A DNA stretch of 5,459 nt from Deltaproteobacteria bacterium (GTDB taxonomy: Bacteria; Desulfobacterota; Desulfobaccia; Desulfobaccales; 0-14-0-80-60-11): contig JAMCQY010000190.1 of the NCBI GenBank assembly GCA_023381945.1, positions 1-5,459 of the forward strand, in the 5' to 3' direction. The notes under the pieces were generated by a model. The model saw only the letters and a program-made list of their open reading frames with translations, did no database searches and was not told where the DNA came from. Below, piece by piece: positions 1-5,459 of this stretch. The first letter of the stretch is position 1; each line of letters begins with the position of its first letter. Both the position numbers and the translations under genes were made by a program.

Positions 1-652
1 CGTCAATCCCGAGGCCTTTTCCTGGGAATCGGCCTGGAAGAAGGCGGCGGAAAATGTCCAGTCTTCTTTGAGTGATACTATTTTTGCCCTGGTTACCCAG
101 AGCAAAAACGCCGGGGATGTCCTCACTAATATCAGCAACGGCATTTTCAAGGTCATCTCCGAGATGGCTTCGCAATCTATCTTGCAAGTGGCGCGGACCG
201 CCATGGATTCGGCTAATTTGACGGGCGGCGGCGGCGGGGGCGGCGGCCTCCTGAGTAGCATCGGCAATTTCTTTTCCGGGTTGTTGGGCGGCGGTAATAA
301 TGCGCCCGTTGGGGCTATCGGAGCAGGAAAATATTTTCACTCCGGCGGGATCGTGGTGGCCCACAATGGCTTAGCTCCGGATGAAATTCCAGCCATTTTG
401 CAAACTGGCGAAAGGGTATTAAGCCGGGGCGAAAATAGGGATTATGAACGGGGCGGGGGCTGGAACATCACCATCGTCAACAAAACCTCCGCCCCCATCG
501 GCAAGGCTACGGTGGAGCGCGGCGGCACCAGCCGGGATTTGATTGTCACCCTGGATGAAACCGTGGCGCAGTTGATTCAGGGCAACGGGCAGACCGCCCA
601 GGCCATGGACCGGCGCTATGGCGCCCAACCCGGCATTACTGTGAGAGGTTAA
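1..652 (+). CDS. Phage tail tape measure protein, C-terminal fragment (5' end outside the window)
   Basis: The frame is open from base 2 with no stop upstream, so the gene enters from the left; 216 codons are visible. Tape measure proteins run through the tail lumen, set tail length and are ejected with the DNA. Visible parts in order: a helical stretch (partial residues 1-72, with the repeated pattern of small and hydrophobic residues expected of the lumen segment), a run of eight glycines, an amphipathic/hydrophobic patch (LLSSIGNFFSGLLGGG), then the C-terminal signature FHSGGIV...DEIPAILQTGERVLSR that is common at the end of many tape measure proteins, followed by a short beta-rich tail ending in TVRG. 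The TTG at 68 is an internal codon, not a credible start, because the upstream sequence codes for matching helical protein. It stops 2 nt before the next tail gene. The family call is from recognised motifs and gene order; the missing N-terminus prevents a length comparison. Confidence 0.88.
   Translation, partial: VNPEAFSWESAWKKAAENVQSSLSDTIFALVTQSKNAGDVLTNISNGIFKVISEMASQSILQVARTAMDSANLTGGGGGGGGLLSSIGNFFSGLLGGGNNAPVGAIGAGKYFHSGGIVVAHNGLAPDEIPAILQTGERVLSRGENRDYERGGGWNITIVNKTSAPIGKATVERGGTSRDLIVTLDETVAQLIQGNGQTAQAMDRRYGAQPGITVRG
224..247 (+). repeat. GGC/GGG codon repeat encoding eight consecutive glycines
   Basis: Eight glycine codons in a row (seven GGC, one GGG) form a short in-frame trinucleotide repeat inside the tape measure gene. 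Glycine-rich linkers before the C-terminal domain are common in tape measure proteins. A change by whole units would keep the frame, so the tract could vary in length between related phages without breaking the gene. Confidence 0.8.
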
Positions 653-654
653 TT

Positions 655-996
655 ATGGCAACCTGGCCCGCCACCTTACCGCAAAGCCCGCTGCAAAGCG
701 GTTTCCAAGACGCCGAGCCCGATCTGGTCATCCATGACCAGATGGACGCCGGGCCGCCCATTTTGCGCCGCAAGGACACCGCGGAGGTGCGGCCCTTTAC
801 CTGGACGCAATGGCTGACCGCCAGCCAGAAAAGCACCCTGCGGACTTTTTACCGGAGCTATTGCGCCTCCTCCTTCGATTTCCCCGACCCGGACACGGGC
901 GCCACCATTAGCGTGATTTTTACTAAACCGCCGAGTTATGGCGAGGCCAGCGGCCTTTATCAGAAAGTCACCTTGCAATTGGGGGAGATGCCGTGA
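655..996 (+). CDS. Small phage minor tail protein in the gpM position (113 aa)
   Basis: A 113-aa protein directly after the tape measure gene, the place held by gpM (tail-tip minor tail protein) in lambda. It starts WPATLPQSPL and contains a DAGPPILRRK segment (about residues 24-33) and the pattern F-TWTQ-LTASQ-TLRTFY (about 48-67). I recognise this WP-x-LPQ protein as a recurrent phage tail protein but cannot name its Pfam family with certainty. No signal peptide or membrane segment is seen, fitting an internal structural protein. The ATG is preceded by GAGAGG at 643-648 with a 6-nt spacer. The gene begins 2 nt after the tape measure stop and overlaps the next start by 4 nt (GTGA), so translation is probably coupled. 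Its role in joining tube and tip is inferred from position, size and context, not from a catalytic or binding motif. Confidence 0.8.
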   Translation: MATWPATLPQSPLQSGFQDAEPDLVIHDQMDAGPPILRRKDTAEVRPFTWTQWLTASQKSTLRTFYRSYCASSFDFPDPDTGATISVIFTKPPSYGEASGLYQKVTLQLGEMP

Positions 997-1469
997 GCCG
1001 CAACCTCTCCCTGTCCATGCTGGTCAACATCTACAATCAAAATTCGGATGATCCGATTTATGTGCTGCTGACCTGCGCCCGGGCCGATGACCCGGGGGAT
1101 ATCCTGCGCCTGGTGCTGAAAAGCACCGACCTGGTCAGCCGGGGCGAGACTTATACGGCTTTCCCCTTTGATATCTCCGTGCCGGATGATTCGGCGGACC
1201 AGCCGCCCCAGGCGTCCTTGACCATAAGCAACGTGGACCGGCGCCTGACCGAGTTCCTGGAGTCCAGCCTCAGCCCGATCACCGTCAGCATTGAGATCGT
1301 GCAGGGGAGCGACCCGGACACGGTGGAGGCGGCCTGGACGGACCTGACCTTGCGGAATGTCAAATATAACCAAGGCAGCGCCGCGGGCCAGCTCACCTAC
1401 GAGAAGCTGGCCAGCGAGGGCTATCCCAAGGGGCTGTTCACCCCGGCCTATTTTCAGGGGATGTTTTGA
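993..1469 (+). CDS. DUF1833-family phage tail protein in the gpL/hub position (158 aa)
   Basis: The 158-aa sequence has the features I associate with DUF1833: the order ...VLLT...RLV..STD..SRGETY.AFPFDISVPDD (about residues 24-66), LTISNVDRR (76-84), and the terminal FTPAYFQGMF (149-158). DUF1833 proteins are found in siphophage tail clusters between the tape measure and the NlpC/P60-tip genes, where lambda has gpL; a hub or tail-tip connector role is inferred from this synteny. Only one cysteine (C28) is present, so the cysteine-liganded Fe-S cluster known for lambda gpL is not expected here. The start is GTG at 993, overlapping the previous stop as GTGA; GGGGGAG at 981-987, 5 nt upstream, is a strong ribosome binding site. 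The last 16 nt overlap the end of the convergent lipoprotein gene. Confident in the family, less so in the precise structural role. Confidence 0.87.
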   Translation: MSRNLSLSMLVNIYNQNSDDPIYVLLTCARADDPGDILRLVLKSTDLVSRGETYTAFPFDISVPDDSADQPPQASLTISNVDRRLTEFLESSLSPITVSIEIVQGSDPDTVEAAWTDLTLRNVKYNQGSAAGQLTYEKLASEGYPKGLFTPAYFQGMF

Positions 1470-1843
1470 GCGCATTTTTGGATGGATTCGGAAAGGGTTT
1501 CGGAGGCGGTCTTGTTAATTAAATTCCAAGTTCTTTTTTCCGCTATGGACCCCCCGTTGCCGTCTGGCTTTATCAAAACCTCGGCAACCGGAAAGGTCTT
1601 AGTCCCGCCGGTAAAACCGGAACCAGAAATGGAACTAATCAGCAGATGATAATTTTCGCCATCTTCGGTCAGATTTATTCGGCCCCAGGATTCGCTCTGG
1701 ACTTCATGATTTAGGCAATTCGCCATGGATTTCGGGGAGCGCGCAGAAGTGATGACGGTATCCGGATTGGAGGCGCGAATTTCTGGCAGAGTTTGGGCGC
1801 ATCCGACTAAGAATAAGAATAGGCATAAAATAACGGTTCGCAT
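1454..1843 (-). CDS. Small prophage-type lipoprotein encoded antisense to the tail operon (129 aa)
   Basis: The product has a lipoprotein signal peptide: MR, an uninterrupted hydrophobic stretch, and the lipobox LVGC with acylated Cys15. Residue +2 is Ala, so outer-membrane sorting is expected. The mature part (about 115 aa) is soluble in character, with Cys43 (SMANCLNHE) and Cys124 (SIQKCAQN) near its two ends, which could form a disulfide. The segment SPKSMANCL recalls small phage lipoproteins with a SP..vA.C motif, but I cannot name a family or function. The ATG at 1843 is chosen because AAGGAG lies 6 nt upstream; the longer frame back to 1900 only reads through this site. It is the only gene here on the minus strand, its region is lower in GC (about 49%) than the tail genes, and it interrupts the M-L-K order, all as expected of a moron. 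Possible roles are host conversion or superinfection exclusion (inference). Confidence 0.78.
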   Translation of the reverse strand: MRTVILCLFLFLVGCAQTLPEIRASNPDTVITSARSPKSMANCLNHEVQSESWGRINLTEDGENYHLLISSISGSGFTGGTKTFPVAEVLIKPDGNGGSIAEKRTWNLINKTASETLSESIQKCAQNIP

Positions 1844-1849
1844 CGGCTT

Positions 1850-1855
1850 CTCCTT
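1850..1855 (-). promoter_or_regulatory. Shine-Dalgarno of the lipoprotein gene
   Basis: On the minus strand the sequence reads AAAGGAG, then AAGCCG, then ATG. AAGGAG is 6 nt from the start at 1843, a near-ideal arrangement that decides this start over the two upstream in-frame ATGs (1873 and 1900), neither of which has a comparable site. Confidence 0.75.
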
Positions 1856-1871
1856 TGAGGATTTTTTAATC

Positions 1872-2294
1872 ATGTTAGGCGGCCATTGCAAGGAAAACAT
1901 TAAAAATTTCGCAAAAAAAGCGCTGGGCGTACCCTTTGCCGACCGAGGCCGCGACCTTGCCGGGTGGGATTGCTGGGGAATGCTGCTGGCGGCCTATCAG
2001 GAATGCTTTGGGATAGCACTGCCCGAAGGCTTGGAATACTCCCGGCAAAATTCAGCCGAGGCCGCCGCCGCCCTGAAGGAGGGGGCGCAAACCTGGCGGG
2101 AAATTCCTGCTGGCCAGGAACACCCCGGCGATGTGCTTTTCGCCCGCCCCTGCCATGTGGGCTTAGTCCTGGCGCCGGGCCGGATGCTCAACTGCCGGGA
2201 AGGGGCCGGCACTATCATCGAACGCTATGACCACGCCGTCTGGCGGCGGTCCATCATCGGGATATACCGGCATGCGCGACTCGCAGACCTTTAA
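1872..2294 (+). CDS. NlpC/P60-family phage cell-wall peptidase, gpK-like (140 aa)
   Basis: NlpC/P60 enzymes are cysteine peptidases that cleave peptide stems of peptidoglycan; in phage tails they sit at the tip and probably help the tail through the wall. With the start at 1872 the protein has 140 residues. Motifs in order: GVPFADRGRD (19-28), catalytic Cys34 in WDCWG, HPGDVLF (84-90), catalytic His95 in CHVGLVL, the expected third polar residue as Asn107 in RMLNC, and the family ending W..SIIGIYR (124-133). It lacks the N-terminal JAMM domain found in lambda gpK, so it is a single-domain form. An in-frame ATG at 1725 exists, but its extra 49 residues are antisense to the lipoprotein gene and unlike the family; a weak GAGG (1857-1860) lies 11 nt before the chosen ATG. 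The first roughly 16 codons are AT-rich. It overlaps the tip gene by 23 nt. Confidence 0.9.
   Translation: MLGGHCKENIKNFAKKALGVPFADRGRDLAGWDCWGMLLAAYQECFGIALPEGLEYSRQNSAEAAAALKEGAQTWREIPAGQEHPGDVLFARPCHVGLVLAPGRMLNCREGAGTIIERYDHAVWRRSIIGIYRHARLADL
1885..1914 (-). promoter_or_regulatory. Weak candidate sigma70-type promoter for the lipoprotein gene
   Basis: On the minus strand TTGCGA (1914-1909) and TGCAAT (1890-1885) are separated by 18 nt, each matching the consensus at four of six bases, inside a 30% GC patch. Transcription would begin near 1878, leaving about 35 nt before the start codon. The match is modest and any AT-rich patch offers such pairs, so this is only a candidate. It lies within the first codons of the peptidase gene on the other strand. 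Confidence 0.25.
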
Positions 2295-5200
2295 AGACCT
2301 GCAGCCGATCAACGAGCTATTTCAGGTCATCACCAGCCCCAGCCCCTTTCAGGAGCCGGAAGTCATCCAAATGCGCCCCGGCCAGAGCGTCGGGGAGTTG
2401 CTGGCGGAAATCCAACCCAACCCGGAGATCCGGCGGCAGGCGGCGGTTTCCCTGGACGGCGAGCATTTGCCCCCGCCCTTGTGGGCGCACACCCGGCCTC
2501 AGCCCGGCAGCGTGGTGGTGATTAAAATAGTCCCGGGAGCCCGGGCCGCGGCCATGGTGCTGGTGGCCGTGGCGTCCATCGTGGCCGCAGCGGTCACCAT
2601 GGGCGCCTCCGCTGGGGCAGAATTAGCACTTTTTGGATTGAGCGTGGGTGCTACAGCGGGCTTGCTTGGCGGTCTCGCCGGCATGGCCACGGGCATTGTG
2701 GGCAATCTGCTGGTCAACGCCCTGATTCCCCCGGCCCGGCCGGCCCTGCCCGCGCCCGGCGGCCTGACCCAGGGGCAGGACAGCCCGACACAGTTCGTCA
2801 CCGGGGCCCGCAACCAGATGCGGCCCTGGGGCACCATCCCCCGGCTGCTGGGTTATCACCGTATTGTGCCCCTGAAAATGGCCCGGGACGTCTCCGAAGC
2901 CTTGGGCAATGACCAATTCGTCACCAGCTATTTTGGGCAATACGGCCCCCTTGATATCACCGATCTGCGCATCGGTGACACGCCGATTGCTTCCTACCGC
3001 GGCGTCACCGTGGAACAGCGGCAGGGTTGGGCCAATGATCTTCCCATTACCCTATATACCAACGATGTTCTCGAGGAGGGTTTGAGCATCCTCCTGAAAA
3101 ACGGCGTCACCCAGGTGCGCACCACCCGTCCCGGCGTCAACGTCATCAGCGTGGATATTACCTTGCCCCGTGGGGCTTATGACACGGTGACGTATATCCC
3201 CAAGGCGGGCGAGCGCTCGGCGGTGGAATGTTTCTTCGATATCGCCTATGAGCCTTGTAGCCTGGGGACCGGCACGGTGCATCTGCCGGTGAGCATTTTT
3301 GCCAATACCACCTCGGCGGTGCGCCGCGGCTGGGCCTGGATAGTGCCCTATGATCCGGCGGGCTACAACGTCTATATCACCCGGCAGACTCCGGATGATG
3401 AGTCTGTCTCCGATGGCACCCAGGTGTCCGAGTCATACTGGACCGCCCTGCGCAGTTTCCGTTATACGCAGCCGGTCACCTACCCCGATCCCCTGGCTAA
3501 GATTGCGGTCAAAATCCAGGCGAGCGACCAATTGAACGGCACCCTGGATGAGTTCAACTTTCTGGGGAAATCAATCCTGCCCGATTGGGATAAGACCACC
3601 GGCACCTGGATCTGGCGGGCCACCCGCAACCCGGCCTCCTGTTTCCGGGCGGTCCTGCAAGACGCCGCCTGTCCCGCGCCGGTGCCGGACAGCAGGATCA
3701 ACCTGACCCAATTGCAATACTGGCACGAATACTGCGAGACTAACCGCTGGACCTATAGCCGCAATGTGGACCAGGTGGTCAACCAATGGGAACTGCTCAA
3801 GGAGATTGCCGCGGCGGGCCGGGCCGCGCCCTGTGAACACGACAGCCAGTGGTCGGTTATCCTGGATGAACCCCAGGACAACCCGGTAACCGTCCTGAAT
3901 CCGCGGACACTGAAAGACCTGGAAGTCGAAATCATTTATCCAGACCTGCCGCACGCCTTCCGCTGCCCCTTTACCAATGAATTTTTGAACTATCAGGCCG
4001 ATGAACGCATTGTGCCGGACGACGGCTATGCCGTTCTGAATGCGGCCGGGATCAAGGTGGATGCCTGGGGCCGCCCGGCCCCCTCCCTGCCCCTGGCCAC
4101 CAGGTATGAGCAATTGCCGGTGCCCGGCTCCACTCATCCGGATCAGGTTTTTAAACGGGCGCGCTATCATATGGCCGACGCCCGGCTGCGCTACCGCAAG
4201 ATTACCGGTTCCACCAATGTCCAGAACCTGCATATGACCCGGGGAGATAAGATCCTGTTACAGCATGACGTCATGCTGGTGGGCCTGGCCGCGGCCCGGA
4301 TCAAGAGCCTGAATTTTGAGATCACCGGTTATGACGGCGAAGGGGCACCGATCTACGGCACCAATATTATCGGCGTCACCGTGGACGAACTGCTGCCCAT
4401 GGCGGCGGGCAAGGATTACGGCCTGACCCTGCGGGTGCCGGGTGAAACGCCCTGGACGGAGCAGGTGGTCACCGACCCCGGGGAACAGACCACGGTGGAG
4501 TTTACCACGCCGGTTGATTCCACCGGCACCAACCTGGCGGCCGGCGACCTGGTGACCTTTGGGGAATGGGGTCTTGAGACCATTCCGGTGATCGTCAAGG
4601 ACATCAAACAATCCTCCGGGATGTGGGCTAAACTCACCTGCGTGGATGAGGCCCCGGATATCCACCTGGCCGACCAGGGAGCGATTCCGGCGCACAAAAG
4701 CCTGATCACCGTCCCCTACGCCTGGAACCCGCCGGTGGCCGAAAATATCCGCTCCGATGTGACGGTGATGCTCCAGACGGTCAATGCCTGGCAACCCCGC
4801 ATCCTGGTCACCCTGGCGCCTTGGCAGAATACCTTTCATCCCAATGCCGTCGGGGTGGAGGCGCAATACTGGATAGCCGACAGCGACGGCCCCAAGACCC
4901 TGATACCCATGGTGTTGATGAACGCTGGGGAAATCTCCCTGCTGCCGGTGGAGCAGGGTTATACCTATGATTTCCAGCTGCGCTATGTAGAGCGGGATGG
5001 CACCCGGGGGCAATGGTCCGAAAGCTACCGGCATACGGTGGTGGGCCTGAGCGCCATCCCCGATATCGCCAACCTGGTCAGTTTCTACCGGGATAACCGC
5101 ATTGTCCTGAAATGGGACGCGGTGAGCGCCAACGGCTACCCCGGCCTGGTTTACGAGGTCAGGAAGGGCGCGGCCTGGGCCACCGCGGAGGTCCTGGGGC

Positions 5201-5451
5201 GCACCGCTAATCCAGAGTTTGTTACCCAGGGCGACGGCACCTATTGGGTGGCGGCCCATGCCAATAAAATCTACTCGCCTAATCCGGCGGCCGCGGCGCT
5301 CACCGGCTCCAATCTGCCGGTTAATGTTTTGGTCACCCATGATGAATATGCCGACAACTGGCCGGGGACCAAGACTTCTACCCGAGTAACCGATCTCGGA
5401 TTTTTGGAATTGTCCGGCCAAGGCCTGTTCAGCGCAATCCCCGTGGTTTGA
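2272..5451 (+). CDS. Tail-tip / host-specificity protein, TipJ/gpJ-like, with gpI-like N-terminus (1059 aa)
   Basis: The central tip protein, which closes the tail tube and contacts the host receptor in this family. Order: a probable beta-grasp segment ending VVVIKIVPGA (about residues 10-90); a Gly/Ala-rich hydrophobic stretch (93-156) ending at a Pro-rich linker; the TipJ signature SPTQFVTGARNQMRPWGTIPRLLGYHR (171-197) and YGPLDITDLRIGDTPIASY (224-242); the 'putative phage tail protein' core with DQVVNQWELLKEIAAAGRA (500-518) and on to about 710; a small beta domain (about 715-795); and fibronectin-III-like segments (about 815-1011). The start at 2272 is preferred: an ATG at 2227 would add 15 low-complexity residues translated out of frame from the conserved peptidase C-terminus. 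GGGA at 2259-2262 is a weak ribosome site, so coupling to the peptidase (23-nt overlap) is likely. It ends at a TGATG junction, perhaps earlier than relatives. Family call is firm; domain borders are by eye. Confidence 0.9.
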   Translation: MRDSQTFKDLQPINELFQVITSPSPFQEPEVIQMRPGQSVGELLAEIQPNPEIRRQAAVSLDGEHLPPPLWAHTRPQPGSVVVIKIVPGARAAAMVLVAVASIVAAAVTMGASAGAELALFGLSVGATAGLLGGLAGMATGIVGNLLVNALIPPARPALPAPGGLTQGQDSPTQFVTGARNQMRPWGTIPRLLGYHRIVPLKMARDVSEALGNDQFVTSYFGQYGPLDITDLRIGDTPIASYRGVTVEQRQGWANDLPITLYTNDVLEEGLSILLKNGVTQVRTTRPGVNVISVDITLPRGAYDTVTYIPKAGERSAVECFFDIAYEPCSLGTGTVHLPVSIFANTTSAVRRGWAWIVPYDPAGYNVYITRQTPDDESVSDGTQVSESYWTALRSFRYTQPVTYPDPLAKIAVKIQASDQLNGTLDEFNFLGKSILPDWDKTTGTWIWRATRNPASCFRAVLQDAACPAPVPDSRINLTQLQYWHEYCETNRWTYSRNVDQVVNQWELLKEIAAAGRAAPCEHDSQWSVILDEPQDNPVTVLNPRTLKDLEVEIIYPDLPHAFRCPFTNEFLNYQADERIVPDDGYAVLNAAGIKVDAWGRPAPSLPLATRYEQLPVPGSTHPDQVFKRARYHMADARLRYRKITGSTNVQNLHMTRGDKILLQHDVMLVGLAAARIKSLNFEITGYDGEGAPIYGTNIIGVTVDELLPMAAGKDYGLTLRVPGETPWTEQVVTDPGEQTTVEFTTPVDSTGTNLAAGDLVTFGEWGLETIPVIVKDIKQSSGMWAKLTCVDEAPDIHLADQGAIPAHKSLITVPYAWNPPVAENIRSDVTVMLQTVNAWQPRILVTLAPWQNTFHPNAVGVEAQYWIADSDGPKTLIPMVLMNAGEISLLPVEQGYTYDFQLRYVERDGTRGQWSESYRHTVVGLSAIPDIANLVSFYRDNRIVLKWDAVSANGYPGLVYEVRKGAAWATAEVLGRTANPEFVTQGDGTYWVAAHANKIYSPNPAAAALTGSNLPVNVLVTHDEYADNWPGTKTSTRVTDLGFLELSGQGLFSAIPVV

Positions 5452-5459
5452 TGTCCTTG

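Noticed and set aside
1430..1444. GGGG-N7-CCCC hairpin as a terminator for the lipoprotein transcript
   Set aside because: Only a 4-bp stem, within DUF1833 codons, and no T run follows on the minus strand.
960..1475. Minus-strand open frame of 171 codons opposite the DUF1833 gene
   Set aside because: Antisense to a gene with clear family motifs and ribosome site; product composition is typical of a shadow frame.
1608..1620. Inverted repeat CCGGT-AAA-ACCGG as a terminator
   Set aside because: A 5-bp stem inside the lipoprotein coding region with no T run following on either strand.
1725..1871. Upstream extension of the peptidase gene to the ATG at 1725
   Set aside because: The additional 49 residues are the complement of the lipoprotein signal peptide and N-terminal region, and NlpC/P60 phage proteins normally begin shortly before the GVPF...DCWG motif.
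1844..1900. Longer lipoprotein start at 1900 or 1873
   Set aside because: The extension would translate through the AAGGAG ribosome site at 1850-1855; the start at 1843 gives a standard lipoprotein signal peptide. The 1873 start would add lysines before the hydrophobic part and is not impossible, but has no good ribosome site.
2227..2271. Tip protein start at the ATG at 2227
   Set aside because: The additional 15 residues (Gly/Ser/Pro-rich) come from reading the conserved peptidase C-terminus in another frame; the ATG at 2272 gives a normal start and a smaller overlap.
3571..4233. Minus-strand open frame of 220 codons opposite the tip gene
   Set aside because: Same reasoning: low-complexity antisense shadow of GC-rich coding sequence, no recognisable domain.
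4258..5421. Long minus-strand open frame (387 codons) opposite the tip gene
   Set aside because: It lies wholly antisense to a well-recognised structural gene, its product is rich in Gly, His, Pro and Arg as expected from antisense reading of GC-rich codons, and no family resemblance is seen.
1..5459. tRNA genes, CRISPR arrays, insertion sequences, attachment sites
   Set aside because: Reading both strands showed no tRNA-like clover pattern, regularly spaced repeats, transposase or long terminal repeats in the window.

Overview
The window is the distal part of a siphophage (long, non-contractile tail) morphogenesis operon, from a phage or prophage of a Gram-negative host. The order on the + strand matches the lambda tail-tip block H-M-L-K-I-J. 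It reads: C-terminus of the tape measure protein, a small 113-aa minor tail protein in the gpM position, a DUF1833 protein in the gpL (tail hub) position, an NlpC/P60 cell-wall peptidase (gpK-like), and a 1059-aa central tail-tip/host-specificity protein of the TipJ/gpJ type. The last of these also carries a gpI-like N-terminal segment. Nothing visible decides between phage and resident prophage: there is no integrase, repressor or att site. Host identity cannot be fixed. The GC-rich coding sequence (about 60-67% in the lines I counted) and a typical outer-membrane lipoprotein suggest a proteobacterium or relative.

Layout. Positions 1-652 hold the partial tape measure gene. Positions 655-996 and 993-1469 are tightly coupled minor tail genes, with a 2-nt gap and then a 4-nt GTGA overlap. 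Positions 1470-1871 contain no + strand gene. The stretch is filled by a minus-strand gene (1454-1843) for a 129-aa lipoprotein with its own strong Shine-Dalgarno. This block is clearly lower in GC (177 of 360 bases, about 49%, in 1501-1860; 18 of 60, 30%, in 1861-1920) and looks like a moron, an accessory gene inserted into the tail operon. The tail operon resumes with the peptidase (1872-2294), which overlaps the large tip gene (2272-5451) by 23 nt.

How the parts work together (inference from family knowledge): the tape measure fixes tail length and ends at the tip. The two small proteins and the tip protein build the tail-tip complex. The peptidase is probably delivered with the tip to open peptidoglycan at infection. 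The lipoprotein is not expected to be a virion part. Its orientation and signal peptide suggest expression separate from the tail genes and placement in the host outer membrane, as for known prophage conversion or superinfection-exclusion lipoproteins. The most interesting points are this antisense lipoprotein, the AT-rich divergent junction that feeds it, the I-J type fusion, and the abrupt end of the tip protein at a TGATG junction just before the window ends.
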